The notes beneath the pieces are model-generated. The model saw only the letters and a program-made list of their open reading frames with translations, was not told the origin of the DNA and ran no database searches. From Cadophora sp. MPI-SDFR-AT-0126 (Eukaryota > Ascomycota > Leotiomycetes > Helotiales > Ploettnerulaceae): DNA of 64,000 nt. A program made the translations under genes and the position numbers. This document shows, in pieces, positions 54,264-64,000 of the stretch. How positions within the stretch are numbered: the stretch's first letter is position 1; each line of letters opens with the position of its first letter. The stretch is from assembly GCA_020747065.1 (NCBI GenBank), contig JAGMVK010000022.1:620001-684000 (forward strand). Direction: 5' to 3'.

Positions 54264-55117
54264 AATATTTTGATTAGCTTTATGGGGAATTATCACATCA
54301 CCAGCACGCGTTCATCTAAAACAACGCATCACTCTCATGCCTCGCCTCACCAACAACCAAAAAATTATCACAGATCCTGTTTGAAATCCTGTCATATGCT
54401 GCTCATGCATTTACTTAATCAGCACGATTCAATCTGATCAGCTATCTGCACATGCTACAAAGGCCATGCATGCAAATTTCATGAGTCTCGGCAATATCCG
54501 TCGCTTGATTTCAATTCAACACAACTCATGCACAGCAGAAGCAAACACCCAGCCAGATTCAAGAAGACTTCTTCGGATTATATGTACACACGCCTTACTC
54601 CGTTCCCTTCCGTTCTATCCCAGTGTGTACCACTCGCCAGAAATTGAAGGTAGTACACAGTCCCAGAAAATGCAACTATACCTAGGTACAATGCCATGCG
54701 CAACGCCAGCGAAGCGAGATGTGCCAATCTTAATTGTGACGACAAATTGGAGTGAGAGTGGAGTTCAGTGGCATACATAAAGAACGACTGAGGGGGGGAC
54801 ATGTTGCAAAAAAGAGATGAAAAAGAAAAAAAGGAGAACTTTTCCATGCCATGTGATCAACAGCATTGAGGTTCTGATTGATCCATCTGTTAAATCGTGC
54901 AAAGACCTGGCCAAACCCAAGATGATGAAATCCATGCCGTGGATACCGTGCAAAAAATCAATCGTGACCGTGTAAGAGGATGAGGTAACCATGGATCCAT
55001 GTAGGTGTCAGATGTGTTGGTACAGTATAGATCTCCGTCGGTTGTGTACAGTCTCGTCGAGGGAGCTAGACGCGAGGTCAAAGGAGCGGAGGGTATCTTC
55101 TGATGGAAGCATATCTG
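54264..55117. other. Intergenic between convergent genes
   Basis: No gene supported. 3' sides of the transcription-factor-like gene (+) and the P450 (minus). Short frames without features. Confidence 0.5.
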
Positions 55118-56967
55118 CTAGACGGTGCCTGGACGGCGACGAATACAAACTCTGACATCGAGAGGAGGACCTTGGCTACCGACGAACCAGTCATTGGGTG
55201 GACGAGCGGTGATAGGTTGAATGTCGTAGTTGAGTGCGATATAGGCGAGGACGAGTTTGAGTTGTTGAGAAGCAAAGAATCGACCAGGGCTAGATTTATC
55301 TCGGTCAGTATATCAAGAAGCTGGGATGATAATGAGTAGAGAACATACCAAGCATGTCTTCCGTGTGAAAATGGCATGAATAACGAGCTTGTTGTGACCA
55401 AAGCTGTGCCCTTATTCTTCCCAGAGTAAGCTGGGCCATCGAGCAATTTCTCACCCTGAGTACAAGATCTCATCGGGTTGAATGTGTAAGGATCCTTGTA
55501 GAATGCCTCATCGTGGTGGACTGGATAAGCATGAATTCCCACTTTCGTACCCCGCGGCAGATGCTCGCCAGTTGGAAGAGTCACACCATCCTTCTTGCTG
55601 ACTTCCTTCAGAACACCACGACTGACGAAACCCCACATTCTCAGACTCTCCCGCAATGTGCTGTCGAGGGTCACCATGCGAGCGAGGGCTGACTTGGACC
55701 AGATGCCGCGTTCGGCTGCGAGTTCAGCGAGAACTTCATTTCGGATGATGGAGAGGTATGTGGTGATTTCAGGACTGGCACCAAGGTCGAGGATGAGATT
55801 GGTCAATGTGATCGCCGATGATTGGATGGCAGCGAAGCCCACGACGTTGAGTCTTCTAGAGATGATATCGGGAGTACGCTCGGACGGATCATTCTTGCGA
55901 TGTGAATGGTCAATACACCATTGAACGTAGTCGTTCTGATCATGAGTCAACTGAGTATTCAGCAACAGAGAATGATTCTCTTACCTTCTTCTTCTCATCG
56001 CCTATCGGACCGGAATTTCTGAGCTTGATGAGCGGGATAATGTATTTGGCACACTTGCGATATCTCTGGGTATCGAGAAAGTTGATCAAAGGTGCCACAA
56101 GCCTATTCACGTCAGAGAAAATCTCTCGGATGATGGCTAACTTACGGCTTGAAGATTGGTGGAAAGAGAGAGATGAAAGTGCCTTGGACGACAACCAGGC
56201 GGGCAAACTCCTTGGAGGGTTTGAGATACTCCTCATCGCGGCCTTGAGAAGAATTAGCGTGCATTTGAAGGAGAAGCTGTTGACCTACAAAGTGGACGGC
56301 CAACCAGCACTCTATTTGAGATTCGACCAATAACATCCAACATGGTGTGGTAGGCAGGTACTTCGATCCAATCCGTTGTATTGACACCCCAAACCTTTCT
56401 GAATGCAAAGTCTATTTCATCCTGAACATCTTCAGTGTAATCACCAAGCAGCTTTGTCAACTCCTTCCGAATGACGTCTTCATGAACCGTATCCGTCACA
56501 ACTCTTGGGTGAAGCATGGTGTAATCGGCCTGAAGAAATTGACGGTTGACTTCGCTCTGCGAGAGGATGTTGTCTGGCTGGTGCAGAAGCCACTCCATCT
56601 GTGACATGGGGAGAATGACTTCAGGACCCGTGGTGACATTGGGCAGCACAAACGGGAGGTTCTTCTTGGAATACTGGACATGTGAGCAGTCTTAACCCTT
56701 AGAGGCGGAAATTGGTCGTACCTTCTCGTAACCTTCTAAAACCAGATCTCGAGTGTGGAAAAAGGTGCGAACGGTGGAACGGGCACGTGAGAAGAGGCCA
56801 TCATCGACGCCGATCCAAGGGAGGGATCTTGGTAGGGAGCGGCGAGAGAAGAGTCTCTCGTAGATGTTGTGGCTGACTGTTATGATGAGGAAGGCTACAA
56901 GGAAGATACCTATCATCTGGAACGATAGCGCGGGCTCCTCGTAGAGCTCAAGTGGGTTGGTGGACAT
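55118..56967 (-). CDS. Cytochrome P450 monooxygenase
   Basis: A microsomal haem monooxygenase. Six exons, 56967-56722, 56673-56289, 56242-56146, 56102-55985, 55935-55349 and 55289-55118, give 534 residues. An N-terminal anchor helix (MIGIFLVAFLIITVSHNIYERL) is followed by the hinge (SLPRSLPWIGVDDG). The I-helix reads VVGFAAIQSSAITLTNLILD, where the usual (A/G)Gx(D/E)T is AAIQSS, i.e. no acidic residue, a change that occurs in some fungal P450s. ESLR gives the ExxR pair, and the haem loop FSHGRHACPGRFFA is rebuilt across the last intron, with the proximal Cys codon split (tg|c). It resembles the fungal groups that act on terpenoids (ent-kaurene-oxidase-like), by general pattern only. No terpene or polyketide synthase is near. 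The ATG at 56967 is the first before the anchor. Confidence 0.95.
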
Positions 56968-57480
56968 GTTTGTGTACTCGGAAGGATCTGAGACGGAGGA
57001 CAAGAATGAGGCGAAGACTGTGGACAACTGAAGGCCTGTGGGTAGATGCACAGTGACTGACACGTCTTTGGTGGGGTTGGCTTTGAAGTTTAGAGAAAGT
57101 TGTTGAAGAACGAAGGAGGAAGATGGAGGTATGGGCGTCGAGTATAATTAAGTAGGTAGTTGGGTAGGAGGCGAGGCTGGATGGCATTCACCGAATGACT
57201 CTGGCCTTGACGACGAAATGGAAGTGAATAAGAGAAGGAAGCGAGAACGGACTGAACTGAAGCTTTATGGGTAGACTGACTGACCGACTGGCGTCCTGGT
57301 AGTCGGGTGCGAAGCGGCGCAAGTCAATGCGGTTATTTTGATCCGATTCTGGAGTGCCAAGCCGAGAAGTGATACTGGAATCCGACTTGATGAGCGAATC
57401 GTGGCTGGTTTACTTCGTTGGGATGAGATGGTGGGATCCGCGTCAAGTTGCCTCTCCTGACGTTGAGAGATCCGAAAGCC

Positions 57481-57505
57481 GCCTGCCTGCCTGCCTGCCT
57501 GCCTG
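57481..57505 (+). repeat. (GCCT)n microsatellite
   Basis: Six tandem GCCT units, interrupted only at the ends. Confidence 0.9.
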
Positions 57506-57540
57506 TTTGAGTTGTCGTCGAACCCGTTTGGGTGAATGTC

Positions 57541-57578
57541 CACATCGACATCGACATCCACATCCACATCCACATCCA
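57541..57578 (+). repeat. (CATCSA)n hexamer repeat
   Basis: Alternating CATCGA and CATCCA units; on the minus strand it reads as a run of Asp-Val codons, which should not be taken for a gene. Confidence 0.85.
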
Positions 57579-60500
57579 GATACGGAAGTGACGACCCAGT
57601 ACCAGTACCGAGAGTCACTCAGTCAGTCACTCAGGCCCCCCACTGAATCGCTTGCTTCTTCCGACTTGCCCCATTCTTAGCTTCAATCAATGTATAGTAA
57701 TGTGAACACGGTCTTGTTGAAATAATCCCCAGATCTATGCGCTTGAAGTTATTGTACCTGTTATGTCCTTGGCATAGCTCCATCTTCTGTTGTCTTTCCT
57801 GAGGACATACAACTTTGGGGCCCACAACCGATCGAAGACTCTCCCCCATAACCGGCGCATACTTGCCGGGCCCAACAGTTCCTTTGCACTGACAAATGGT
57901 GTTCAATGGGATCCTCCCCGAGGTGGCTGTACTCAGATCCGCTCATTGTCCATGCAGATCTCCTTCCCCGAACCTCGTGGCCTCCGCAAAAGCGCGAGAG
58001 GAACGACTTCCTAGCCGATACCGATGGTGGAAAGCAGCAGTACGGCCCATTCCGATACTTGGGAGACTGCATGGAGCAATTCCAGATGGAGATACCATGT
58101 CGTCGTCAACCGCATCGTAAGTATTTTGTGTGATCTTGGGTTCCAGCCGAACGGATAGACACGAGTACAGGGGCAGAGATGCTGGCGGTACTCAGCAGGT
58201 CGGATATTAGGGAAACGAGACGGTTGTAACAAGTACAACAGAATCGTCCAGAGTACAGCGATCCTGCAAGTCGGGCCGTCCTCGTCATACATGTGAAGCA
58301 GTGACCCGAAACATGAGAAGGGAAAAGGTCGAGCCGAAGGTAATGGTGTGTTGAGGATTGTATTTAGCATGAAATACACAAAAGGGACAGAGAAGATATT
58401 TTCGAGGTACCACGATTCACGATAATTCAATACAGGAGTGGCGTCAGATTTGAAGCCATCTGGTAACCGGACCGTTGATGTTGTGGCGCCAAGCATGCCA
58501 GACCTGCCTGCAGTACGGTCGGATCCGTCAATTACAGGGGCTGTTCGGGCATTTTCAGCCTGTCGCTTCTGCCGTGCTGTCCACCGTTACCTTAACACAA
58601 CCTCAATCCATACGTCGTCGGATTCTCATCTTCAGATTCAGCTTGCTGACAAGAAATCATGTCACATCACAACAAAACTCGAGTATACTTGCCATTTCCT
58701 TCCACATCCATTCATTCTCTCCAGCTTACTTGGTGCTCTTGCCGCAGAGTCTGGTCGCGTGGGAATGCCATGCTTCGGAGCTTCGTCTTCGACTCGTCCT
58801 TTAAAGACGGCGAACATCCATCAACATTGTTTTGGAAGGACATAAGTCATCGCTGATATGGAAAGTCTTCGCGATCCATGCAGGTGGTGTCGAAGTCGTC
58901 TGTGTCCTCGGCTGCCGAGCTCTTCTTCTGCTTCCCATCAACTCAACAAAGATTAGACTCAAGAAAGCTCTGTTCCAAATTACTAATAATAATCTGATCT
59001 TTCAGATACACATCACTATCTCCGGAAACTTTGTCTCAATCTCTTCAATTCTTTTCTCCGCTCACCAAACCGAAAGCTGCCCCATTTCTGACCACATCAG
59101 GACTCGCCTTAGCGTCCACCAAATACAGGCCAGCAACCATGCCAGCCACCAGTACCACCATGATACTCACTTTACTCGTCCTATCAGCCATCGTCTCACC
59201 AATCTAGGCTGTCCCCTAACTCCTTGAAGCAATTGGCAACCTTCTCGGCCTCGTTCCGCTCCTCATTACACCTCCACCACGTCAGCTTTGGATCAAGACT
59301 CCGTCTCCAGAATGCGCCAACGTCAATGGCGACGCTCCCCTATGCTGACCATTTACAATCCAAGGCATCTTCCAATCATATCTCAATGGCTCCTCCCAAC
59401 TATCACCTCAATCCCAATGTTAGCAACTCCAACTATGTTATGTCACATGACGATGGTTTACATGTAGCACTTGACAAGATCTGACGCTTATGTGGCAATA
59501 CTGGCGTAAAGAGCTATTATACCGGTATTCCAGGTATGAGATGGTGTTGTCGGGTTGATATCCTTGCTACGATGAATCGACCCTCACTCAAATCTTCCCT
59601 CAACCCCAATATGACCTTCTGAGCTCACCGGGCATCAACGCACACTGCATGGAAGCGCGAGATGGACGCGCATGTCTCGTGAGCCGGGGCACGACGTGCC
59701 GAGTCTGATCCCGCCGAAGATGGAGCGGACTGTGGTGGCGGATTTGCGGAGGGAGGGGGGCCTTTTGTTTGAGAGGTTGGAGCTTGATGGGATGGGATAG
59801 CGTTTCTGGAGAGGAGAGAGGAGAGAGGGGGAGGGGCAGGGGCAGGGGCAGGGCATTGGGTTTGACTTGGGAGATTGGGAAGGTGGATGGTGAATGGTGA
59901 ATGGTGAATGGTGAATGGCATGGATGGGGTGGGGAGGGGGAGGACATCTTGTATATCTATTTAAGACACATATCACAGTATGGAATTCAAAACCCAGATC
60001 AAAGGCATGGAATCTAAAGAGTCACTCTGGAGTCTCCGTCCCGCCACGCAGCATCGTCTTCCGTTTCCGTTAAACCAAGAAATATCTAGTTTCCAACCAG
60101 AATAACGACCATCCCACCACACACCTAACCCTCTCAGTCCGCACAACACATTCAAGCACAGTCGATCGCTAGCACGACATCCATGACAGCGCTCTGCTTA
60201 GTGACAACGAAACTGAAAACAGTTGTGTCAACGCCAACCCAACACCATCCATAGCATCATCCCTAACTCCTTCCAAGCACAAGCACAAGGCCAAGGACAA
60301 ATAAATCATACGACCATCCATCCACCTCACTCCCTCACTCACTCACTCCCTCGTCCTCCAACTTTTTCTTCCCTTCCTAGGTAAATAGACCGATAATCGA
60401 CGAGAGATATAAGAGAGTAAAAAGTGCCCTATCGCAAGGTCAGTCACTCGTTCGCCTGATTTTGTTGTCGTTGATCATCATCTTCGAGTTCAAAAGTTGT

Positions 60501-60639
60501 ATGGATATTTATGTATATGTCTTGTGTTTCGCATGCCCTTGTTTTGTTCCGTTCTGTTCTGCTCTGTGACTGTGAGAGTTATTGTTACTGTGAGTCTGAC
60601 TATTCTCGGTGCTTGATATAGTGTGGTAAGTATGGAGAA

Positions 60640-60658
60640 GGGGGGGGGGGGGGGGGGG
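60640..60658 (+). repeat. G(19) homopolymer
   Basis: Nineteen consecutive G in the gene-poor region. Confidence 0.9.
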
Positions 60659-61461
60659 TGATTTTTGGTGTTTTGGATTTTTGGATGTTTAGATTTTGAC
60701 GAGGTCATCATGTGTCTAAGCGAGCTTTGTGTTGTTTTGATCTTTGCTTGGCATGGCATGGCATGGCAGCCAATTCGGGGGCGGTCCATTCATTCATTAC
60801 CTTTGACAATCAAGAGAGTAATCAGCCAATGTTGAAAAATGCAGATTCATAACGGCTCTATATTTATGTCGGGGGGATCGCTGTGTGTGTGTGTGTAGAT
60901 GTGTGTGTAGATGTATAGCTGAATGTGAGTGAGTGTCTGATGGCTCTACGGGACGGGACGCTGGGTGTTGATAATAGGGAAGGAGAGCCTCTCTAGTCCT
61001 ACCATCTCATTCCTTATCTCCCCTCTTTTGAAAATTTCTCTTCCCTTCCCGTCTTAACCCATTCCCCCCTAGCCCTATTCCAATATAATCTCCATTCATA
61101 GTTCCCATTCATACACTCTAGATCCAAATCCAACTCCAAATCAAGACTAACTTCAACCTCAAAAGACAGGCATATACCTACCCTACCACATTCAAAAGTA
61201 GCTAGCGCCAACTCCTTCTTCGTCTCTCAGAAAGCATGAAGCGAACCAAAACCCCAACTCTAACCCCAAATCCAAATCCAAATCCCAACCTCAACTCGAC
61301 ATCCGGAAGCCAGAACAAGCGCCCCGAACGACTCCCAGACCCACACCCACACCCACAAAACACACTCCTCGAAATTTCGTCCTCGAGTTTTATTTTTCCT
61401 CTACTCATCCATCGATATGTATACATGCGCACAGCGTGCCTTTGAAGGAGAGACTTCTAAG

Positions 61462-61463
<2 letters not shown>

Positions 61464-61513
<50 letters not shown>
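61464..61513 (+). repeat. (AC)25 dinucleotide microsatellite
   Basis: Twenty-five uninterrupted AC units. The Cys-Val and Thr-His codon runs read through it are artefacts of the repeat. Confidence 0.97.
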
Positions 61514-61516
<3 letters not shown>

Positions 61517-63050
61517 TATAGGTCATTTACCACCAAATCAAGCCAACAGGGAAAGGAAGTCTTCTGCTCTCCTCTCCTTCCTCTCTCTCCCCTCTCTCCC
61601 CTCTTCATCTCATCAATAAGTAATGAACTAAGTAATTAAAATCTAAAAGTTAAAGTTGAGATATACTTGAGCAAGGGAGTGATTAGGTATGATGGGGCGA
61701 GTGAACGAGTGGTAACAAGATAGAAAGATAATAGCGCGAAGGGGGGCTAGGGAGAAAGAAGAGAAGTAGAGAAGTAGAGAAGTTTGGGACTTCGGTTGAT
61801 ATCTTGAGAGAGGACTATTACATCACACTTGTTACACACGTATCACACATACTCAAGCTTCACATACACATCACAACATCACAACAAATCATAGCACATC
61901 AAGTTAAACGCGTTTCAGGGATGGAAGCTCGCAAGCCTTTCATTAACTATCTATTCACATAGCCTGCTTGCCCTGTCTGTCCGTCAGTCCAGGCACGCAT
62001 TACCACGACCACGACCACGACCACGACGAACAACCACCACCAACGATCGATCATTAGCAAGTATATTGTTTTTTTGCCTATCCATCCATCCATCGACCCC
62101 ATGCCATCCCTCCCCGAATAGGAAAGGAAAATTGGGTATCATCCACCACCAACAACTAGCAAGCAAGGACGTATATCCAGATGCGATGTGATCGGTATCC
62201 TGCTGCCATTCCATTCCACTCCGCTCTCCCATCACTTTTGTCCGAGAAGGAAAAAATCCGATGAGGTGTTTGTAGCAATCTATCCATTCCATCCATACCC
62301 TCCATCCAACCAACGCAAGGTTCCGGAGAAAAAGAAAACATCGCCTTATTCCGCTCTCCATCGCATCGCACCCAATTTTGTTGTATTCGGCCGCTCGATA
62401 TTTTATCTTCTCTCTTTCCATTCTTCCCTCCATATGCTTTTCCACCCCAATCGACCATTCATATTCGCTGAAGAAAATGTACTGTGCAGGAATGGTATTC
62501 GCTCGCTTTGTGTGCATTTCCCTAAAGAGGACCTCCTTCCCACCGCCATCTATCTCATGTGATGATGGATGGGAGGAGATACGAAGAGGTAGACGAAGAA
62601 AAAGACAAACAAAATCAAAGCAGAACGAGAAGGAAATGTAATCAAGTCGCTAAAAACAAAACAGTGTAAACAGACAGTTGGTCCCAATTACTCGTCGATC
62701 AACCTGTCCAAGTCCGACTCGAGATGAGGTGGAATGGATAGGGTTGGTTGACGTCGAGAGATGATGAGGAAAGAACCGAGAACCCAGATCGCTAATGCCA
62801 AACCAGAATCAATGAAACGCTGATGCCACACAAAGATAATGAGGAAAAGGGAATTTTTGATTTTGATTTGGTTGCAAGGAAGGGCTCTTGACTGGTTGAG
62901 AGAGATCTTCCATTCTGCAGCTGTTTCATCTCCGAGAAATGGTTGGTTGCTCCGTGCTTCTGTGCGATCAAGACATATGGCTGTACATAGGATTGAAGAT
63001 ATGTTTGATGCGGCGGAGGAGAACAGCTAGCAGGTGTCCATAGCGCACAA

Positions 63051-64000
63051 TCAATGCATCATTTCTTGATGATGTGGTTGATAGTATTGCTGTTGTTGAT
63101 GGACATAAGGGTTGTTTCCAGTGGGTGTTGGAGTGACTGGACATCTCGGAGCTTGATGATACACCTTGTTCTCTTGGCCATTCATGAAGTACTCGCCCTC
63201 TGGTGTGATGGGTGGGGTCATGTAACCATTCACCATGTTTCCGTATGGCTTTTGCGGTGTACCTGGGTACAGCTCTTGGGTCTGTGGGTGGACCGGCTTC
63301 TGGGTGATCTCACAGGGAGGTGTTGGTGGGCTGGCACGGCGATTCATGGCTTCTTGGTGACGGAGGAAGTTGTCGAGGGTTGCGGAGACACGGGACATGT
63401 GTGGAGTGGCGTACTTGCGAAATAGTACTTGAGAGGGACGATCAAGCTTCTGGGATAATCTGAGGATGGTCTCGCTGACTTCACAGTCATTATCATCCAA
63501 AACGTCACGGCGACCTAGTATACCACGAGCCAAAGCAATTGACGCGTCGGCCATGACCGAAGGTTTTCTCGATACGAAATCCTTGTGGTAAAGGGCAATT
63601 TCGCAAAGGTACCACGACATATGCTCAACCTCTATGTCATCATAAGCTGGACCTTCCTTCAAGGCAAGTTGCAACCAGGTATCGACGGTGGGATGGCCAA
63701 TCATCCAGTCCAGGGTGTTCAAGACGTGCCATTCCATCTGAGTAAACATGTCCTCGTCGTAAAGGCTGCAGCACATTGACTTCAACTCCCTGATCATTGG
63801 TACACGTTCCTTGCGGTCACCATACTTGGCAGCGATCAGAAGAGCAGCACATCCAACCAATTGGTAGTGCCTTTTATAGACAACTCGCTTTGAACAGTAT
63901 CTATCGAGAAGGTTGACGGCCAAGAAAAGAGTCTCGGGGAGGAGTTGGAAGGCGGCATGAGCTTCGATGAGGAAGTCGATTAGGTAGGGTCTCATGAACC
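63051..64000 (-). CDS. cln1: G1/S-type cyclin, C-terminal part (partial)
   Basis: A Cln-type G1 cyclin whose gene runs off the right edge; the frame is open to the last base, so the N-terminus is outside the window. The visible 316 residues start within the cyclin box (MRPYLIDFLIEAHAAF, where the first Met is internal), continuing through LFLAVNLLDRYCSKRVV, YQLVGCAALLIAAKYGDRKERVP and TQMEWHVLNTLDWMIGHPTVDTW, the two five-helix cyclin folds. The C-terminal 110 residues are Pro/Gln/His-rich and hold PPTPP, GTPQKP and PPITPEG, putative CDK sites and PEST-like degradation signals, as expected for an unstable G1 cyclin. Partner: Cdc28/Cdk1. No intron in the visible part. Stop at 63051-63053. Confidence 0.93.
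   Translation of the reverse strand, partial: FMRPYLIDFLIEAHAAFQLLPETLFLAVNLLDRYCSKRVVYKRHYQLVGCAALLIAAKYGDRKERVPMIRELKSMCCSLYDEDMFTQMEWHVLNTLDWMIGHPTVDTWLQLALKEGPAYDDIEVEHMSWYLCEIALYHKDFVSRKPSVMADASIALARGILGRRDVLDDNDCEVSETILRLSQKLDRPSQVLFRKYATPHMSRVSATLDNFLRHQEAMNRRASPPTPPCEITQKPVHPQTQELYPGTPQKPYGNMVNGYMTPPITPEGEYFMNGQENKVYHQAPRCPVTPTPTGNNPYVHQQQQYYQPHHQEMMH

Larger units (their letters stand above)
56968..59500. other. Gene-poor region, part 1
   Basis: 2.5 kb with no gene I can support. It begins with the P450 promoter. Contains GCCT repeats (about 57481-57505) and a CATCGA/CATCCA repeat (57541-57578). A 161-codon minus frame at 58011-58496 and + frames at 58438-59484 lack domain features. 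Confidence 0.5.
59501..63050. other. Gene-poor, microsatellite-rich region, part 2
   Basis: 3.5 kb with no supported protein gene on either strand. It holds a GGTGAAT-type heptamer repeat (about 59885-59918), a G run, short TG and TGTA repeats near 60880-60915, an AC run and GA/CT-rich tracts. It is downstream of the minus-strand cyclin, so part may be its long 3' UTR. Frames at 61984-62517 and 62188-62562 have no features. Confidence 0.5.

Noticed and set aside
57265..57618. Minus frame with Asp-Val repeat
   Set aside because: Product of the CATCSA hexamer repeat.
58011..58496. 161-codon minus frame with hydrophobic stretches
   Set aside because: No recognised family and no convincing splice partner; kept only as a possibility within the gene-poor region.
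61405..61639. Frames with Cys-Val or Thr-His runs
   Set aside because: Product of the AC microsatellite.
1..64000. CRISPR array, bacterial operons, rRNA genes
   Set aside because: No spaced direct repeats, no bacterial features and no rRNA sequence seen; the window is fungal nuclear DNA.

Overview
This is a window from the nuclear genome of a filamentous ascomycete (Pezizomycotina; the gene content would fit Leotiomycetes, but that rank is a guess). The reasons are: genes with short GT-AG introns (about 45-190 bases, phases that join exactly), fungal-only families (HET, Clr5, fungal-specific transcription factor domain, CorA-like, OPT, fungal P450, macro-like orphans), housekeeping genes of eukaryotic type (ERV14, PRP17, SPC105, RPS11, a MAP1 end and a G1 cyclin), and AT-rich repeat blocks in otherwise about 50% GC DNA. 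Exon boundaries given below were read by hand from splice signals and reading-frame continuity.

Layout. 1-5.7 kb: housekeeping genes on the + strand (3' end of methionine aminopeptidase 1, ERV14 cargo receptor, PRP17 splicing factor) and two small unknown proteins. 6.5-21.5 kb: accessory/metabolic genes: CorA-like membrane protein, APH-type kinase, a UstYa-related membrane protein, an OPT transporter, a TauD dioxygenase and a small secreted cysteine-containing protein. 22.5-28.1 kb: the most unusual part: an F-box-like gene with a one-base frame break, an 810-bp almost fully palindromic TA-flanked foldback element, and a tandem pair of diverged genes whose C-terminal halves look like macro domains; both copies carry a lesion. 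A second small perfect hairpin lies just beyond. 28.4-37.2 kb: MFS transporter, large F-box protein, a glycine-tailed protein interrupted by an in-frame TAG, an AT-rich block, an SDR. 37.6-46.2 kb: Clr5-TPR protein, the kinetochore scaffold SPC105 and, divergently, ribosomal protein S11. 46.8-57.0 kb: SAM methyltransferase (frame-broken), a 7-TM cAMP-receptor-like GPCR, a HET-domain protein, a zinc-cluster-less transcription-factor-like protein and a P450. 57-63 kb: gene-poor, rich in microsatellites. 63-64 kb: C-terminal part of a G1 cyclin running off the window.

How it works together. The housekeeping genes are independent of each other. The OPT transporter and TauD dioxygenase could share a role in sulfur/nitrogen compound uptake and use (inference from adjacency). 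The methyltransferase, transcription factor and P450 could be tailoring genes of a secondary-metabolism locus, but no backbone synthase is present. HET, Clr5-TPR and perhaps the macro-like genes are of the kinds found in fungal self/non-self and stress loci, but nothing here proves that.
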